Shown: positions 1 to 9,700, counted from the stretch's first letter. The stretch: 64,000 nucleotides of DNA from Prorocentrum cordatum (GCA_963575745.1 CAUYUJ010014206.1:62001-126000); one strand, 5' to 3'. The notes: generated by a model from the letters alone, not told the origin. Numbers and translations are program-made.

Positions 1-2
1 GC

Positions 3-1340
3 CTACGCCCTGGACACGCGGTTGCTTTGGCAGCAGGTTCCAACGCAGTGGTGGACCAACCAGCTCTGGCAATGATCGAAGCACAACGTCAGCGGTTCCT
101 CGACCCAGACACGGGTTTCCCTGACAAATTCGTGCGCCTGGCAAAGAAGGACCGTGTCAATGAGGCACTCGTCGACCTGACGCCTGAAGGTCACTACAGG
201 AACGCTCACGGAGATTTCCCGTTCCAGGACGGGGACAAGAGCCAGGATTTCATGCCCTACAAGGCGAACGTACTACGGGAGGCCGGGGTAATCATGTCTA
301 CGCACGAGGCGTCAGAGGCCCTCGGTCAAAAGGACAGCCCCCAAATTGTCCTCCTGGTAATCGACGAGGCTGGACAGGCCACAGAGCTCCACGCGCTCAT
401 GTCCATGGTAAACCTGATCAACAGTGGTGGGACCTTGGTCCTCGTAGGAGACCCGAACCAGCTGCCCCCCACGGTGCTCTCCAAGCTGGCTAACGACCTA
501 GGGCTCTGCGTCAGCCTCTTCGACAGGATGTTTCACGCACTCCGCGGCCAAGAATCGTCCGTGTTTCACCTTTCGATCTGCTATCGGATGCATCCGCAGC
601 TGCTCGCCTTCCCGAACGCAGCCTACTACGGGGAAGGCATGAAGTCTGGTATCCTGGATCCGCTCAGAGAGCGGCCAATCGTCGAAGGCATCCCCTGGAG
701 AGGCATTAGCGCGTGGGAACCCGGGCGATTGACAGCGCTGGCGAATTTCACCGAGTCTGACGAAGGTGACTTCCGCGCCACCCTCGAACAGCTAGATCCG
801 CCGCCAAGCGCAGACAAGCACCGTTTCCTGATGGTTCACACACCCTCCTGGGAGATCACATCAGAACTACAACCAGGCTTTGCCAATCTTCCGGAGGCTG
901 CTCAGGCCGTGGACATCGTGCGTGCTCTTCTGCCCGAGCTCAACAATGGCACCTCTGTCAGGATCGTGGTCGGATACCAGCTCCAGACGGCTATTCTCAT
1001 GGATGGGTGGCCGCAGGGTCCTCGCCACCTCTCCGGCGTCCTGCGTAACACTAAAGGAAGCAGGAAAGGGCAGACCGGCAAGGGGAGAGACGGCCCTGGA
1101 CGCGATGGACAGGACACACCCGGCCCTGGACAACCCCCTCAAGGCCACAGGGTGGACACTCAACGCTGGCAACAAGTGTTCCGAGAGGACCATACTGTCC
1201 ATGCCGCTATCAGCTCTTCTTTCCCTGGACTACGGCAGATTGCGGGCGAGCACATGAGGAGTGGGGCGCTCAAGCTCACCACAATCGACTCCAGCCAGGG
1301 AGGCGAGGCGGACATCGTAATCGTTTTTACCTACCCGTAG
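3..1340 (+). CDS. SF1 (Upf1/DNA2-NAM7-type) helicase, 5'-truncated by window edge
   Basis: C-terminal two thirds of a superfamily 1B RNA/DNA helicase. The frame is open to the window edge, so the ATG at 27 is internal; the residues before it (VALAAGSNAVVDQ) fit motif Ia, and Walker A must lie to the left. Numbering from the ATG at 27: motif II DEAGQ at ~113, motif III GDPNQLPP at ~141, motif IV-like YRMHPQL at ~186, and motif V (TIDSSQGGEAD) at ~420. The stretch from about 1,010 to 1,250 between helicase motifs is Gly/Arg/Pro-rich and may be an unspliced intron or an insertion. The frame ends at TAG 1,338-1,340, just before motif VI, which continues one frame over. The family unwinds nucleic acid using ATP; the exact substrate cannot be told. 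Call of an Upf1-like fold is secure; orthology is not. Confidence 0.85.
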   Translation, partial: LRPGHAVALAAGSNAVVDQPALAMIEAQRQRFLDPDTGFPDKFVRLAKKDRVNEALVDLTPEGHYRNAHGDFPFQDGDKSQDFMPYKANVLREAGVIMSTHEASEALGQKDSPQIVLLVIDEAGQATELHALMSMVNLINSGGTLVLVGDPNQLPPTVLSKLANDLGLCVSLFDRMFHALRGQESSVFHLSICYRMHPQLLAFPNAAYYGEGMKSGILDPLRERPIVEGIPWRGISAWEPGRLTALANFTESDEGDFRATLEQLDPPPSADKHRFLMVHTPSWEITSELQPGFANLPEAAQAVDIVRALLPELNNGTSVRIVVGYQLQTAILMDGWPQGPRHLSGVLRNTKGSRKGQTGKGRDGPGRDGQDTPGPGQPPQGHRVDTQRWQQVFREDHTVHAAISSSFPGLRQIAGEHMRSGALKLTTIDSSQGGEADIVIVFTYP

Positions 1341-1764
1341 CAACGGGAACTACAACTGGGGTTTCGTCGATGACGCCAAGCGCCTGAACGTGGCAATCAC
1401 CAGGGCTAAGCGGAACATCCTGATCTTGGGAGACGGACGCATGTTCGCCAACGCTACCTGGTCCCAGCTTCGCGTGCTCTCAGAGTGCGGGCGATTGACC
1501 CGCCTTTGGGTCCGGTTTCGAGGACACGCCCCTGTGGGCCACAGGCTCTCCCTGGATATCGACGAGAGTTTCGACCGACTCCAGGACCTCGCCGCATGGA
1601 TACCCTCGCCCGTCGCCTGGAGCTGTGACGCAAAGGGGGAGAGCGGGCAGACCGAGCTGGACGCTGCCAAGAAGAAAGCGCGTGATGCCCAGGCCACCGG
1701 TTTCGCCGAGCGCTATAACACACCCCTGGACGAGCACTTCGACTGGAGACCCTGGGTAAGCTAA
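1336..1764 (+). CDS. Helicase motif VI continuation in +1 frame
   Basis: Reads on from the preceding helicase frame after a one-base shift. Starting at 1,336 the peptide RSNGNYNWGFVDDAKRL runs into NVAITRAKRN (about 1,381-1,410), which is helicase motif VI with its arginine finger and the usual preceding DD..RLNVA block. In intact Upf1-like proteins motif V and this block are joined by about 15 residues, so the two frames belong to one protein and are separated by a 1-nt indel, an assembly error or a very short intron near 1,328-1,338. The frame ends at TAA 1,762-1,764 just after a GTAAG at 1,756-1,760 that could be a splice donor. I infer one gene, broken or mis-sequenced. Confidence 0.75.
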   Translation, partial: RSNGNYNWGFVDDAKRLNVAITRAKRNILILGDGRMFANATWSQLRVLSECGRLTRLWVRFRGHAPVGHRLSLDIDESFDRLQDLAAWIPSPVAWSCDAKGESGQTELDAAKKKARDAQATGFAERYNTPLDEHFDWRPWVS

Positions 1765-3698
1765 TCTCGGGAGGGCTCCACGATATCCTCTCGACGCCTG
1801 CCTTTCATGTGCTCATATACCTGATGTCCGGGCTACACCCCCACGAATTCTCACTGGCCACGACGCCGCGACAGCCGGGCATGCTCGACCGCAAGGCTTG
1901 GTCGCACCTGGGCTTCTTGTTTGACGTGTCTCTGGGGCTCGACGCGACCAATCTAGTCTACAACATGCTGTGGGCAGCAATCGTGTGGTCGCTCCGCCTG
2001 GGCACCCCCTGGGAGGACGCGAGCTACGCCGTCCCTGACGACTCCCTTCCTCCGTTGCCTCACACCAGTGGCAGGCGTGTAACACTCTGGAAGCGCCGCC
2101 AGTGCACCCCCAAAGGGCTCTTCCGTCAGGTCCCCAAGGCTTGGAGCACCGCTACCAAGGACTGCTGCAGACACAGGAGGCACCCTGGAATGGCCGGGTT
2201 GGGAGAGATTCTCCGAGGGCGCGGTTCCATGATGGAAGAGTTCCGCGAGGGAATCATAGACACCGACGGCTCCCCCATGGAATCCGGCAAGGCCCGGTCG
2301 CTTCTGGTCGTCATGATGCTCATGCTCCGCGAACCGCGAGTGTTTCTGTGGCCTTTCTCTCATGCAGAGCTGGCCGGGGACGTCATCGAAGCCATTCTGG
2401 GGTTCTGCGTCCCCTGGCAAGAGGTCCACCAGGATTTCCGAAGCCATTTCGCCCGTTCCTGGAGCCTCACACTGGGCGACCTGGCAGACCTGCACGGCCG
2501 CATCGAGGCGGTTCTTCCCCACATCTCCAAGCTCGTGGCGTTGGCGCATCACCGCCCGGCTGCACGGGAATCCGGCTGCCCGCAGACCTGGAGCGAGATG
2601 GACAGGCAAGACTTCCAGCCAAAAGCGCCGGTGCTTGTCCTCGAACAGATCGCCCCGGCAGCAACTCTGACCTCCCTGGATACACGCGGCTGCTCAGTGT
2701 GTGCGCTACACGTCGCGCTGGCGGGGACCGACGCCTCCCTGGGTCCTGACGACCGGGTTGCGGGTCTTTCCTACATCGGCGGCGGAATTGCCTTGTCCAA
2801 GACCGACCTCAATGCCCCCCCACCACCAACCCCCGCCCCAGGCACCAGACTGGGCCCTCCATTCATCCCCGACGAGAGGCTCGCGCTCGAGAAGAAGAAC
2901 GGCAGATACACGTGCGACAGGTGCGGAAAGGACCAGCTGAGTTCCGCCGAGGGCACCTGGATCTCCGACATCACGCGCCAGATGGTCGCTCAGAATAGGC
3001 CCCAGGCCTACATCAACGGCGCCAACATGGGGTGGCACTGCGACGTCTGCTGGGTAAGCCACCTGGAAGAGCAGGGCCTCCCTACGCCTGCAGGAGCGAA
3101 GCTCGCCGACAGAGTCAAGGAGCATGAGCAGCAGAGGACGGGGGCCAGCAATGACAGAGCGAGCGCCCTCCCTTCCCTGGGGCATCTTCCGCTCGGCTTT
3201 GGATGCAGCCCCCTTGCGGACACGAGGACGTTAGCGGACCTCCTCATGGTGCCGACGGGCATGAAGATCCCCGAGCGTGCCAATACCACCATTCCCATCC
3301 TACGGATCCGGGACGAGCGCTTCGGCCTAAATGCCGCGCAGACGCATACCTACTCTGCGCGGTGCGACACCTGCCCCCAGGGGGCCCCGCTCCTCGTCTG
3401 GGACCCTGGCTCCCCGCCCCTGGGATGTTTCATATGGAAGCCGGCGGAAGGTATAGGCGTTCCCGAGCAAGCTGGGCTGCCCCCCATCGACAAGCGTGCC
3501 CTGGCCTGGTGGGGGCGCCAATGGAACGCTACATGGCGCTGCCGACGCTGCCTGCCTGGTCCCGATCTGGAACATAGGCCCGGCCACCCTGGATCACATC
3601 CTGGATCGAGACTTCAGATCACTGTGTCCAGAAAAACCTCCAGTCCTTCCCCCGCTCAGCAGCCAGATTGGATTCGAGGCGCCTGTGGACATTGCTGA
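1743..3698 (+). CDS. Long cysteine-containing frame downstream of helicase (same gene?)
   Basis: Open frame overlapping the end of the helicase frame; a conventional start (GTG) would be at 1,809 but the frame is open upstream to at least 1,743. The product is not recognised. Four CxxC-type pairs are visible, counting from 1,809: YTCDRC at ~369, CDVC at ~411, RCDTC at ~519 and WRCRRC at ~578. They suggest two zinc-ribbon-like modules, the first spaced by about 40 residues and the second by about 60. The N-terminal part is Trp/Leu-rich without clear membrane segments. It follows the helicase at once on the same strand with similar codon use, so I think it is the C-terminal extension of that protein. 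After about 3,560 the better coding frame is the next one. Confidence 0.5.
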   Translation: METLGKLISGGLHDILSTPAFHVLIYLMSGLHPHEFSLATTPRQPGMLDRKAWSHLGFLFDVSLGLDATNLVYNMLWAAIVWSLRLGTPWEDASYAVPDDSLPPLPHTSGRRVTLWKRRQCTPKGLFRQVPKAWSTATKDCCRHRRHPGMAGLGEILRGRGSMMEEFREGIIDTDGSPMESGKARSLLVVMMLMLREPRVFLWPFSHAELAGDVIEAILGFCVPWQEVHQDFRSHFARSWSLTLGDLADLHGRIEAVLPHISKLVALAHHRPAARESGCPQTWSEMDRQDFQPKAPVLVLEQIAPAATLTSLDTRGCSVCALHVALAGTDASLGPDDRVAGLSYIGGGIALSKTDLNAPPPPTPAPGTRLGPPFIPDERLALEKKNGRYTCDRCGKDQLSSAEGTWISDITRQMVAQNRPQAYINGANMGWHCDVCWVSHLEEQGLPTPAGAKLADRVKEHEQQRTGASNDRASALPSLGHLPLGFGCSPLADTRTLADLLMVPTGMKIPERANTTIPILRIRDERFGLNAAQTHTYSARCDTCPQGAPLLVWDPGSPPLGCFIWKPAEGIGVPEQAGLPPIDKRALAWWGRQWNATWRCRRCLPGPDLEHRPGHPGSHPGSRLQITVSRKTSSPSPAQQPDWIRGACGHC

Positions 3699-5433
3699 TT
3701 CTCTTCCTTGGCTAGGCGTGGACGCCAAGGCCCAGGATCCATTCACCAAGGTCGGAGCAAGCAATCCCCCGGGACCCAGCGCCGCGGGCGGCACTGGTGC
3801 AGCGTCAGAGCCAACCCCCAGGACCCTCACCCAGCTGTTGGAGCTCCTGCCAGACCTGCCAGCACCGCAGGGCCCGCTCCTGAGCGACAGGAGCGTCAAT
3901 AATCCCACCCCTAGCGCAGAGGACCCCAGCAGACCTGGCCCCGGTGGACAGTCCGCGCGGCGATCGCTGGTAACCTTCCTCCGCGATTTCCATCCTGGAC
4001 TGGACTACACCTGGAGGCAGTTTTGCATCGCCAACCGCGACAGATGCGCCCCGGGGCCCAGCTGCGACGAGGCCTCCTTGCCGGACGAGTTCCTGTCAGA
4101 GTTCCTTAGGACCATATATGGTGACCACATTCCAGACGACTGTCTCCCTCCCAACCAGCGCTGGGAAGGTAAGCGCGTGGCCGCAGCGCGAGTCATAGCA
4201 CACCTGGCCAATGGCGAGAGACATAAGGAGCCCTGGAGGAGCTATGCGGCGACGCTGGCCCCGGCAAATGGCCTCGATCCCATCCGACATGAGATCAGCA
4301 CGCTGACGGGCTTCCTACTCAGCCTCGGTGCCGATGCCCTCGCCGCTGCATCAATCACCTCCTTGGCCGAGTCCCCCCCCACAGGCGTTTTGGCCATGGG
4401 CGACGACAGACCAGACACTCCCATGGCTGCCGACACAGACAGGTCCCAGGGCACGATGGACAACGACTCGCGCATGGGCCACCAGGACCCGCCCGACCAC
4501 AACGGCAACGACGAGAGCGCGGAAGACGGGATCCCCCCTACAATGGTGGAGTCTCCCGACCTCGGAGAAGACGAACCCCCTCGTCCTCTTACTGGCTCAG
4601 AGTCGGCCCAGGACGACGATGATAATCGCTCAGGCGAAGAGGCGCCTCAGCAAAGCCCATCGGCGGACAGCTCTGACTCCGGCCGCGAGGGTGCCGCGAC
4701 CTCAGCCGGGGAGGAAGCGCCCTACGCCGACCGCAGTGGCGATCCAGCCCGGGATCCCGCGAGGGACGAGAGAGCCCGCGGCCGAGGTGGCTCGCGGTCC
4801 GAGCGCTCTCCCGCGCCCACTTCGCAGCTCCCTGGACAGAGGCGCTATCACCCTCGCCACACTGGTACATCGGAGCTGGATGCACTCAACCGGTTGACCT
4901 GTCCGGAAGGGGGCGGCCCCATGTACAAAGTCTGGCTGGGCACAGTTGACCTCGAACGTCCCAACGAGACTCCAGCCAGACGCGTAGCCAGGCTTCAGTC
5001 GGAGTTGGGCGCAGTCTTCTGCGCGCTGTGGACAGCAAACACGCAGCGAACTTGGCTCCCTGGATCCAGGGCGCCAAAATCCGACCCGAAACTGCACTCG
5101 GCCACGGACATCAACAAGTTTCTTGATGCCTGGAAGGACTGCGGGTATGCTGCCTACCAGATGAACACGAGGCTGGGCTATGGTATTGACTGGGATAGGC
5201 TACGAGCCAACTGCCTGCGACACTCCCGTACAGACGACAGGGGCAAAGGCAGCTACCACCAGACCGGGTGGCGTGACCGCGCCACAAGCTCCTGGGACAC
5301 CTGGGGCAGCTGGCAGGGCGAGTGGAGTGATGGATGGCGTGAAGATCGCTGGCAGACGGGTGGCAAACGCAGCGGAGGTTACCCCGACGATCGGGACGAT
5401 AGAGCCGAAAAGAGGCTCCGTTGGAGAGACTGA
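3496..5433 (+). CDS. Acidic/low-complexity C-terminal frame of the same transcription unit
   Basis: Unrecognised product. The frame becomes plausible near 3,560 (LVPIWNIGPATLDHILDRDF), where the preceding frame loses sense, so a third 1-nt shift or a short intron is implied. The middle (about 4,390-4,790) is Asp/Glu/Ser/Pro-rich and probably disordered. The last ~100 residues are rich in Trp, Gly, Arg and Asp (GSYHQTGWRDR, WGSWQGEWSDGWREDRW), like RNA-binding tails. A conserved-looking globular patch lies at about 3,960-4,330. Together with the upstream frames this gives a helicase of over 1,700 residues broken at three places. It may be an expressed gene with sequencing indels or a young pseudogene. 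TGA at 5,431-5,433. Confidence 0.5.
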   Translation: MPWPGGGANGTLHGAADAACLVPIWNIGPATLDHILDRDFRSLCPEKPPVLPPLSSQIGFEAPVDIADSLPWLGVDAKAQDPFTKVGASNPPGPSAAGGTGAASEPTPRTLTQLLELLPDLPAPQGPLLSDRSVNNPTPSAEDPSRPGPGGQSARRSLVTFLRDFHPGLDYTWRQFCIANRDRCAPGPSCDEASLPDEFLSEFLRTIYGDHIPDDCLPPNQRWEGKRVAAARVIAHLANGERHKEPWRSYAATLAPANGLDPIRHEISTLTGFLLSLGADALAAASITSLAESPPTGVLAMGDDRPDTPMAADTDRSQGTMDNDSRMGHQDPPDHNGNDESAEDGIPPTMVESPDLGEDEPPRPLTGSESAQDDDDNRSGEEAPQQSPSADSSDSGREGAATSAGEEAPYADRSGDPARDPARDERARGRGGSRSERSPAPTSQLPGQRRYHPRHTGTSELDALNRLTCPEGGGPMYKVWLGTVDLERPNETPARRVARLQSELGAVFCALWTANTQRTWLPGSRAPKSDPKLHSATDINKFLDAWKDCGYAAYQMNTRLGYGIDWDRLRANCLRHSRTDDRGKGSYHQTGWRDRATSSWDTWGSWQGEWSDGWREDRWQTGGKRSGGYPDDRDDRAEKRLRWRD

Positions 5434-6600
5434 GCACACTCTCCGCTCTCTCCCCGCCCCCAGTGCCTTGCGCCACCACCGACACCTCACTACGCACGGT
5501 TTGCGGCCCTCCGCCGCTTTCTTTCTCCAACCGTGGGGCAGCGCCACTGCCCCCTCCCCTGGGCGGCACTCCTCCTACCTTCGGACCATGGTGTGCCGCT
5601 CAGTAATGCCATCTGCACTCTGCGTGACAGCGCGCATCCTGCAGACCAACTGGCCACTGGCCCCGCTGCCTTACTCTACCGGTGGCCTCTGCCCTCTCGC
5701 CGCAAGGCTCCCTTGGTCCTCTCCGGCTGTGTTTCACACCCTGAAATTCTCTCTGGCGCTGCCTTGGGCCGCGCCGCGGGCCCCTTCAATTGCGGCGCTC
5801 TGCCGCCCTCCTCCCGATGCGCGCACCTCCTGCCTTTGGATTCAGGTGCGCGCTTCGGTAATACCGTCCACAGCCCTTCCGCTGTTGGACTCGCGGCCTC
5901 TGGCCTTGCTGTAGGTCTTTCACCGCCAGGCGTGACCTGGCCGTGTCTGTGGACTCTGGCTTGCCTGTTCACAGGCCCACCCCTTGGATTTCTTAACCGT
6001 TGAGCGGCTTTCCGCCGTGACCCTGGATCGAAGTGACTCAGAGGGACGCGTCTTGGGTATACGACGGTCTCGTCCCTCGGGTGCTATCCGACTCGTTTAT
6101 GGGTAGCGCTGAGACACTTTGGATGTGCATTCTGCACGCGGTCTACCGTGTATCGTGCACACTACGCGCCCTCCCACTCGTCGGATCTGGGCTGACGCAT
6201 CTCAGTTGTGGAAGGTTCTCCTGCCTACATGTTTCCACACCCTGGATGCCTGCTCTGGCGTCGCGACTGATCCGCCGTCAGGTTTCTCCGCTGGACTTGT
6301 GTCTCCAGTCAGTCTGTGTTACCCGTCAGACTCCCTGGATCGACGTCCTCGGGACCGTTCCTACATGTTCGTATCCGAACTGCTGGGAACGCCTCACGCG
6401 CCATTTTGGCTGCGCTCGGCTTCCTCGGTGCCTGTCTTCAGACTCCCTGGATGCGCCGCTGCATGTCTCGTTCAGGGGCTGTTCTGCAGACTCCCTGGAT
6501 TGTACGCTGGCTCTGACGCCCTGGGACGCTGCTGCCTGCCGCCTGACCGCGGCCTCGCGCGCGCCCGCCGTTAGTCGCGGCCACAGCCCGCCCGCGACCG
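5434..6600. other. Non-coding spacer with recurrent CCCTGGAT
   Basis: No convincing gene. The octamer CCCTGGAT recurs at about 6,022, 6,240, 6,332, 6,446 and 6,490, three times as CAGACTCCCTGGAT. CCCTGGA is also frequent in the helicase region upstream. The stretch could be a decayed continuation of that gene or an untranslated region. Confidence 0.4.
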
Positions 6601-6790
6601 CCCGCCGCTGGCGCTTCCGCCTGCGGCTGTAAAAAAAAAATATCCCCACGAGCGCCTGATCCGCGGCCCCCGCGCGCGCCCGGGAATTCGTCACGGCCGC
6701 AGCCCGACCGTGACCGTTCGCCGCCGGCGCTTCCGCCTGCGGCTGTAAAAAAAAAGTATCCCCACCAGTCCGCCTCTCTTCCTAATTTGT
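6601..6790 (-). repeat. Two tandem copies of an A-tract/TATCCCCAC module
   Basis: Two ~110-bp units, each made of a GC-rich stretch ending CTGCGGCTGT, nine or ten A residues, then TATCCCCAC. The last part matches the left end of element A1 (6,900-6,913), which is itself preceded by seven A residues. So three left-end-like termini lie in a row at about 6,639, 6,748 and 6,899. On the minus strand these read as inverted-repeat termini followed by poly(T). Confidence 0.6.
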
Positions 6791-6899
6791 TTTTGCATGT
6801 GCATTCCGCGCGTTCTCGCGCCAATTTCCTTGCGCTGTGCCCCAGCCTCGGTAACTCCGCCTTCTGGACTCTTCCTTGCGGGCCGCTGAACAAAAAAAT

Positions 6900-8139
6900 A
6901 TCCCCACCAGCCCATCCAGAAACGATGCCCAGGGGAGTTGAGATGATCAGGGAAGTCGGGGAGCATGCAGAATAACAAAGGGCGGGGGAAGCTGTCACGT
7001 ACCCCAAGAGGGGGAGGATGGAGAAGGAATCCTCGTCGGAGGGGGAGGGGGAGGAAGAGGAGGAGGAGGAGGAGGAGAATGAGGGGGAGGATGTGGAGTA
7101 GGGAGAGGACGAGGAGGACGAGATGGAGGATAAGGAGTAGAGGGAGAAGGAGGAGAAGGAGGAGAAAGAGGAGGAGGAAGAGGGGGATGATAAATTGAAG
7201 AGGACGGCGAACCGAAGAGCCAGAAGCGTCTTAAATGCATTTCGGAGATCCTCTTGAGGCTTCTTGGGGGGCTCTTGGGAGCCTCTTGGAGGCCTCTTGG
7301 CCTCTTGGGGCCGTCTGGGCGCCTCTTGGGGCGTTCTTGGGGCGCTCTTGGGGGCTGTAGGGGCGCTCTTGGGGGCTGTAGGGGCGCTCCTGGGGCCATC
7401 TTGGAGGAGATCGATCAACGAAGGGGGTCCCTAATTAGCCTCCCCCCTCAGGAGCTCCAAACATCGCCTCTTGGGGCGCTCTTGGGGCGCTCTTGGAGCG
7501 CTCTTGGGTGCTCTTGGGGCGCTCTTGGGGGCTGTAGGGGCGCTCTTGGGGCCATCTTGGAGGAGATCGATCAACGAAGGGGGGTTCCCTAATTAGCCTC
7601 CCCCCTCAGGAGCTCCAAACATCGCCTCTTGGGGCGCTCTTGGGGCGCTCTTGGAGAGCTCTTGGGCGCTCTTGGGGCCGTCTTGGGGCTCTCTTGGGCC
7701 TCTTGTGGGGCCCTCTTGGGCCATCTTGGAGCCATTTTGAGGCCTCGGATGTCCATCGGAAGCGAAAAGGCGAGAACGCAAAAAACATTGATTTTCTTCA
7801 GGTTTTGGGAGGATTTCGGGCCTCGTCGGGGCCTCGTCGGGGAGCTCTTTGGCCACAAGGAGCCGTCTTGGGGCCGTCTTTGGGCCTCTTGGAACCATCT
7901 TAGGAGCCATCTCGAGCGATCTTGCGCTATCTTGAGCCATCTTGGAGCTCATCTTGGGCTCTCTGACGCGCTCTTGAAGCCATCTTGGGGCCACCAGAGC
8001 CGTCCGACCGCTCGCGAAAACCTCCGTCCAGGTCCAGGGGAGGGGGTAGGGGGAGGGGTAACCCCCTCCCCAAGGGGGAAGAGGGAGGGGTGGAAGAGGA
8101 TCTGTTCTAGACCACCTACGCCCAGAGGGCTGGTGGGAT
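6900..8139. mobile_element. TIR-like element A1 carrying CTCTTGGGG arrays
   Basis: Left terminus ATCCCCACCAGCCC at 6,900-6,913, inverted right terminus GGGCTGGTGGGAT at 8,127-8,139. The sequence after the left end (CATCCAGAAACGATGCCCAG) recurs at A3 and A4. The sequence before the right end (ACCACCTACGCCCAGAGGGC) recurs at A2 and A3 and can fold (CCACC...GCCC/GGGC...GGTGG). The interior is a GGA-rich purine tract (7,020-7,200), then CTCTTGGGGNGC arrays (7,254-7,720), a unique core (7,740-7,830) and more array. No transposase frame. Right of the terminus the sequence continues directly into a satellite unit, which supports a real junction at 8,140. No target duplication was seen. Confidence 0.6.
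7363..7680. repeat. 156-bp tandem duplication inside A1 array
   Basis: The block with GATCGATCAACGAAGG and the following CCCTAATTAGCCTCCCCCCT occurs at about 7,409 and again at about 7,565, offset 156 bp, each followed by CAGGAGCTCCAAACATCGCC and CTCTTGGGG units. This is a local tandem duplication within the array. Confidence 0.75.
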
Positions 8140-9125
8140 TGTAGTTCGCTAGAAGCTTGTGGCCACACTGCCAGATCTCGAGGTGACGACTTATACTAGC
8201 AAGCTTTTAGTAGCTAATCGGCGCTGATTTTAGTCTTTGGATCCTGATCGAACCAGGCCATCATTCCACCTTACATTCTGCATATTCTCAAGCATCGTGT
8301 ATTTTCGCCTGGATACAAGGATACGTTTGAGCAATCCCACCTTGGACATCTGCGTAGTATTCAGGTTCCTCTCGTTTGCTGTACAGGCATTGCTGTTCTG
8401 AATTCTGATGGCAGTAACAACCCGTGGTGCGGCGATGCTTGCTTGCATTGACGAGGCGAGGTTGTTGCCAGTGAGTCCCAGCTTCATTGGTGAATACCGA
8501 ACGACTGGGCTGTGATCACAACGATGGGAGCAGTCTAATTTTTGCCCGCGCATTTTGTTCAAGCGGGACGGTTCCATCGAGATCTCCCGATCAGGTTCGG
8601 TCGAACCATCTTGGGGTTTTCTTGGAGACAGCGCTTCCACGCTGTAGCGCGGCTTGGCCGTATTCTTGCATGGTTGTTGCGTTGCTTCCTGGGGCCTCCG
8701 TCGGGGCCAGGCGGTGTGGGCTGGGGATGTGGGGGTCTTCGGCGATCGTGGGCTTGTCTCGGGGCATGTTGCAGCCGTCGTAGCGCGGCCTTCTCTACGC
8801 TCTTGAACAGTGTGCGGTGAGGGGCCGGGGCGCCCAGGGGAAACTGCAGGAATTTCACTAGACAGCCATCAGGTTCTCGAACACACCTCAAGGTGCGGTC
8901 GGTGCGGTGGTGGATAGGCGTTCCGACCTCAGAGTTCGCATGCGTGATGTGTAAACAGTTGATATTGGGAGGGGCTGCAAAAGGCTCGAGGTGATGAGCT
9001 TGAACTATACTCGTAAAGGCTGGTCTAGCCGGCATTGATTTCACACGTTTTCGTTCTGGTCGAGCCCAGATGGCTCAATATTGGGGAGTTGTCTCGGCCA
9101 GCAATTTGTTCTGACCGTCAAGGTG
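8140..9125. repeat. Diverged copy of the ~1.5 kb satellite unit
   Basis: Starts with TTCGCTAGAAGCTTGTGGCC and contains the diagnostic blocks of the array at 28-41 kb: GCAAGCTTTTAG, GATCCTGATCGA.CCAGGCC, GACGAGGCGAGGTTGTTGCC followed by AGCTTCATTGGTGAA, and GAACCATCT..GG. No coding sequence; reading frames here are spurious. Confidence 0.75.
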
Positions 9126-9132
9126 CGCTGTG

Positions 9133-9700
9133 CAGTGGCAGTTCGCTAGAAGCTTGTGGCCACACTTCCAGATCTCGAGGTGACGACTTATACTAGCAAG
9201 CTTTTATTAGCCAATCGGCGCTGATTTTAGTCTTTGGATCCTGATCGAGCCAGGCCATCATTCCACCTTTCATTCTGCATATTCTCAAGCATACGTGTAC
9301 TACCGCCTGGATACAGGGATGCATTTGAGCAATCCCACCTTGGACAGGTTACTGGTCGTATTAGTAGCTCCGTCTCGTGCGCTGCAGAGCCACTGCAACA
9401 TTGCAGTTGCGCTGACGCTCGACTCTGTGGTGCCCTTGGCTCCAGCAATGTCCATGCGAGTTTTTTTTTGCGCTGAATCGCAGCTTCGCCGGTGAAGGCC
9501 CAGCTGGCTGTGACGACTCACAACAGCAAGCTTGTATTACCCTGTTGGCGCTGGTTTCAGTCTCTGGATCCTGATCGAGCGAGGCCGTGAGTTTATCTTT
9601 GAATGTGTACGTTGTCAAGCATGCGTGTAAGGATGCCAACATGCAAGGATACCTTTGCGCCATCTCACCTTGATCAGCTTACTGATCGTGTTGCTAAGGT
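9133..9700. repeat. Second, truncated satellite copy
   Basis: Repeats the 8,142-8,345 segment with ~90% similarity (TTCGCTAGAAGCTTGTGGCC at about 9,140) and then runs into the sub-repeat with GCTCCGTCTCGTGCGCTGCA. A third GCAAGCTTGTATTA block at about 9,527 shows the internal duplication typical of this satellite. Confidence 0.75.

Noticed and set aside
1-5433. Bacterial operon reading of the left-end frames
   Set aside because: No ribosome binding sites; frame changes within one protein, and the surrounding dinoflagellate-type repeats and leader relic argue for eukaryotic DNA.
6398-6418. Possible spliced-leader relic (CCATTTTGGCT)
   Set aside because: Only 11-12 consecutive matches, the flanks do not fit the leader, and no gene follows.
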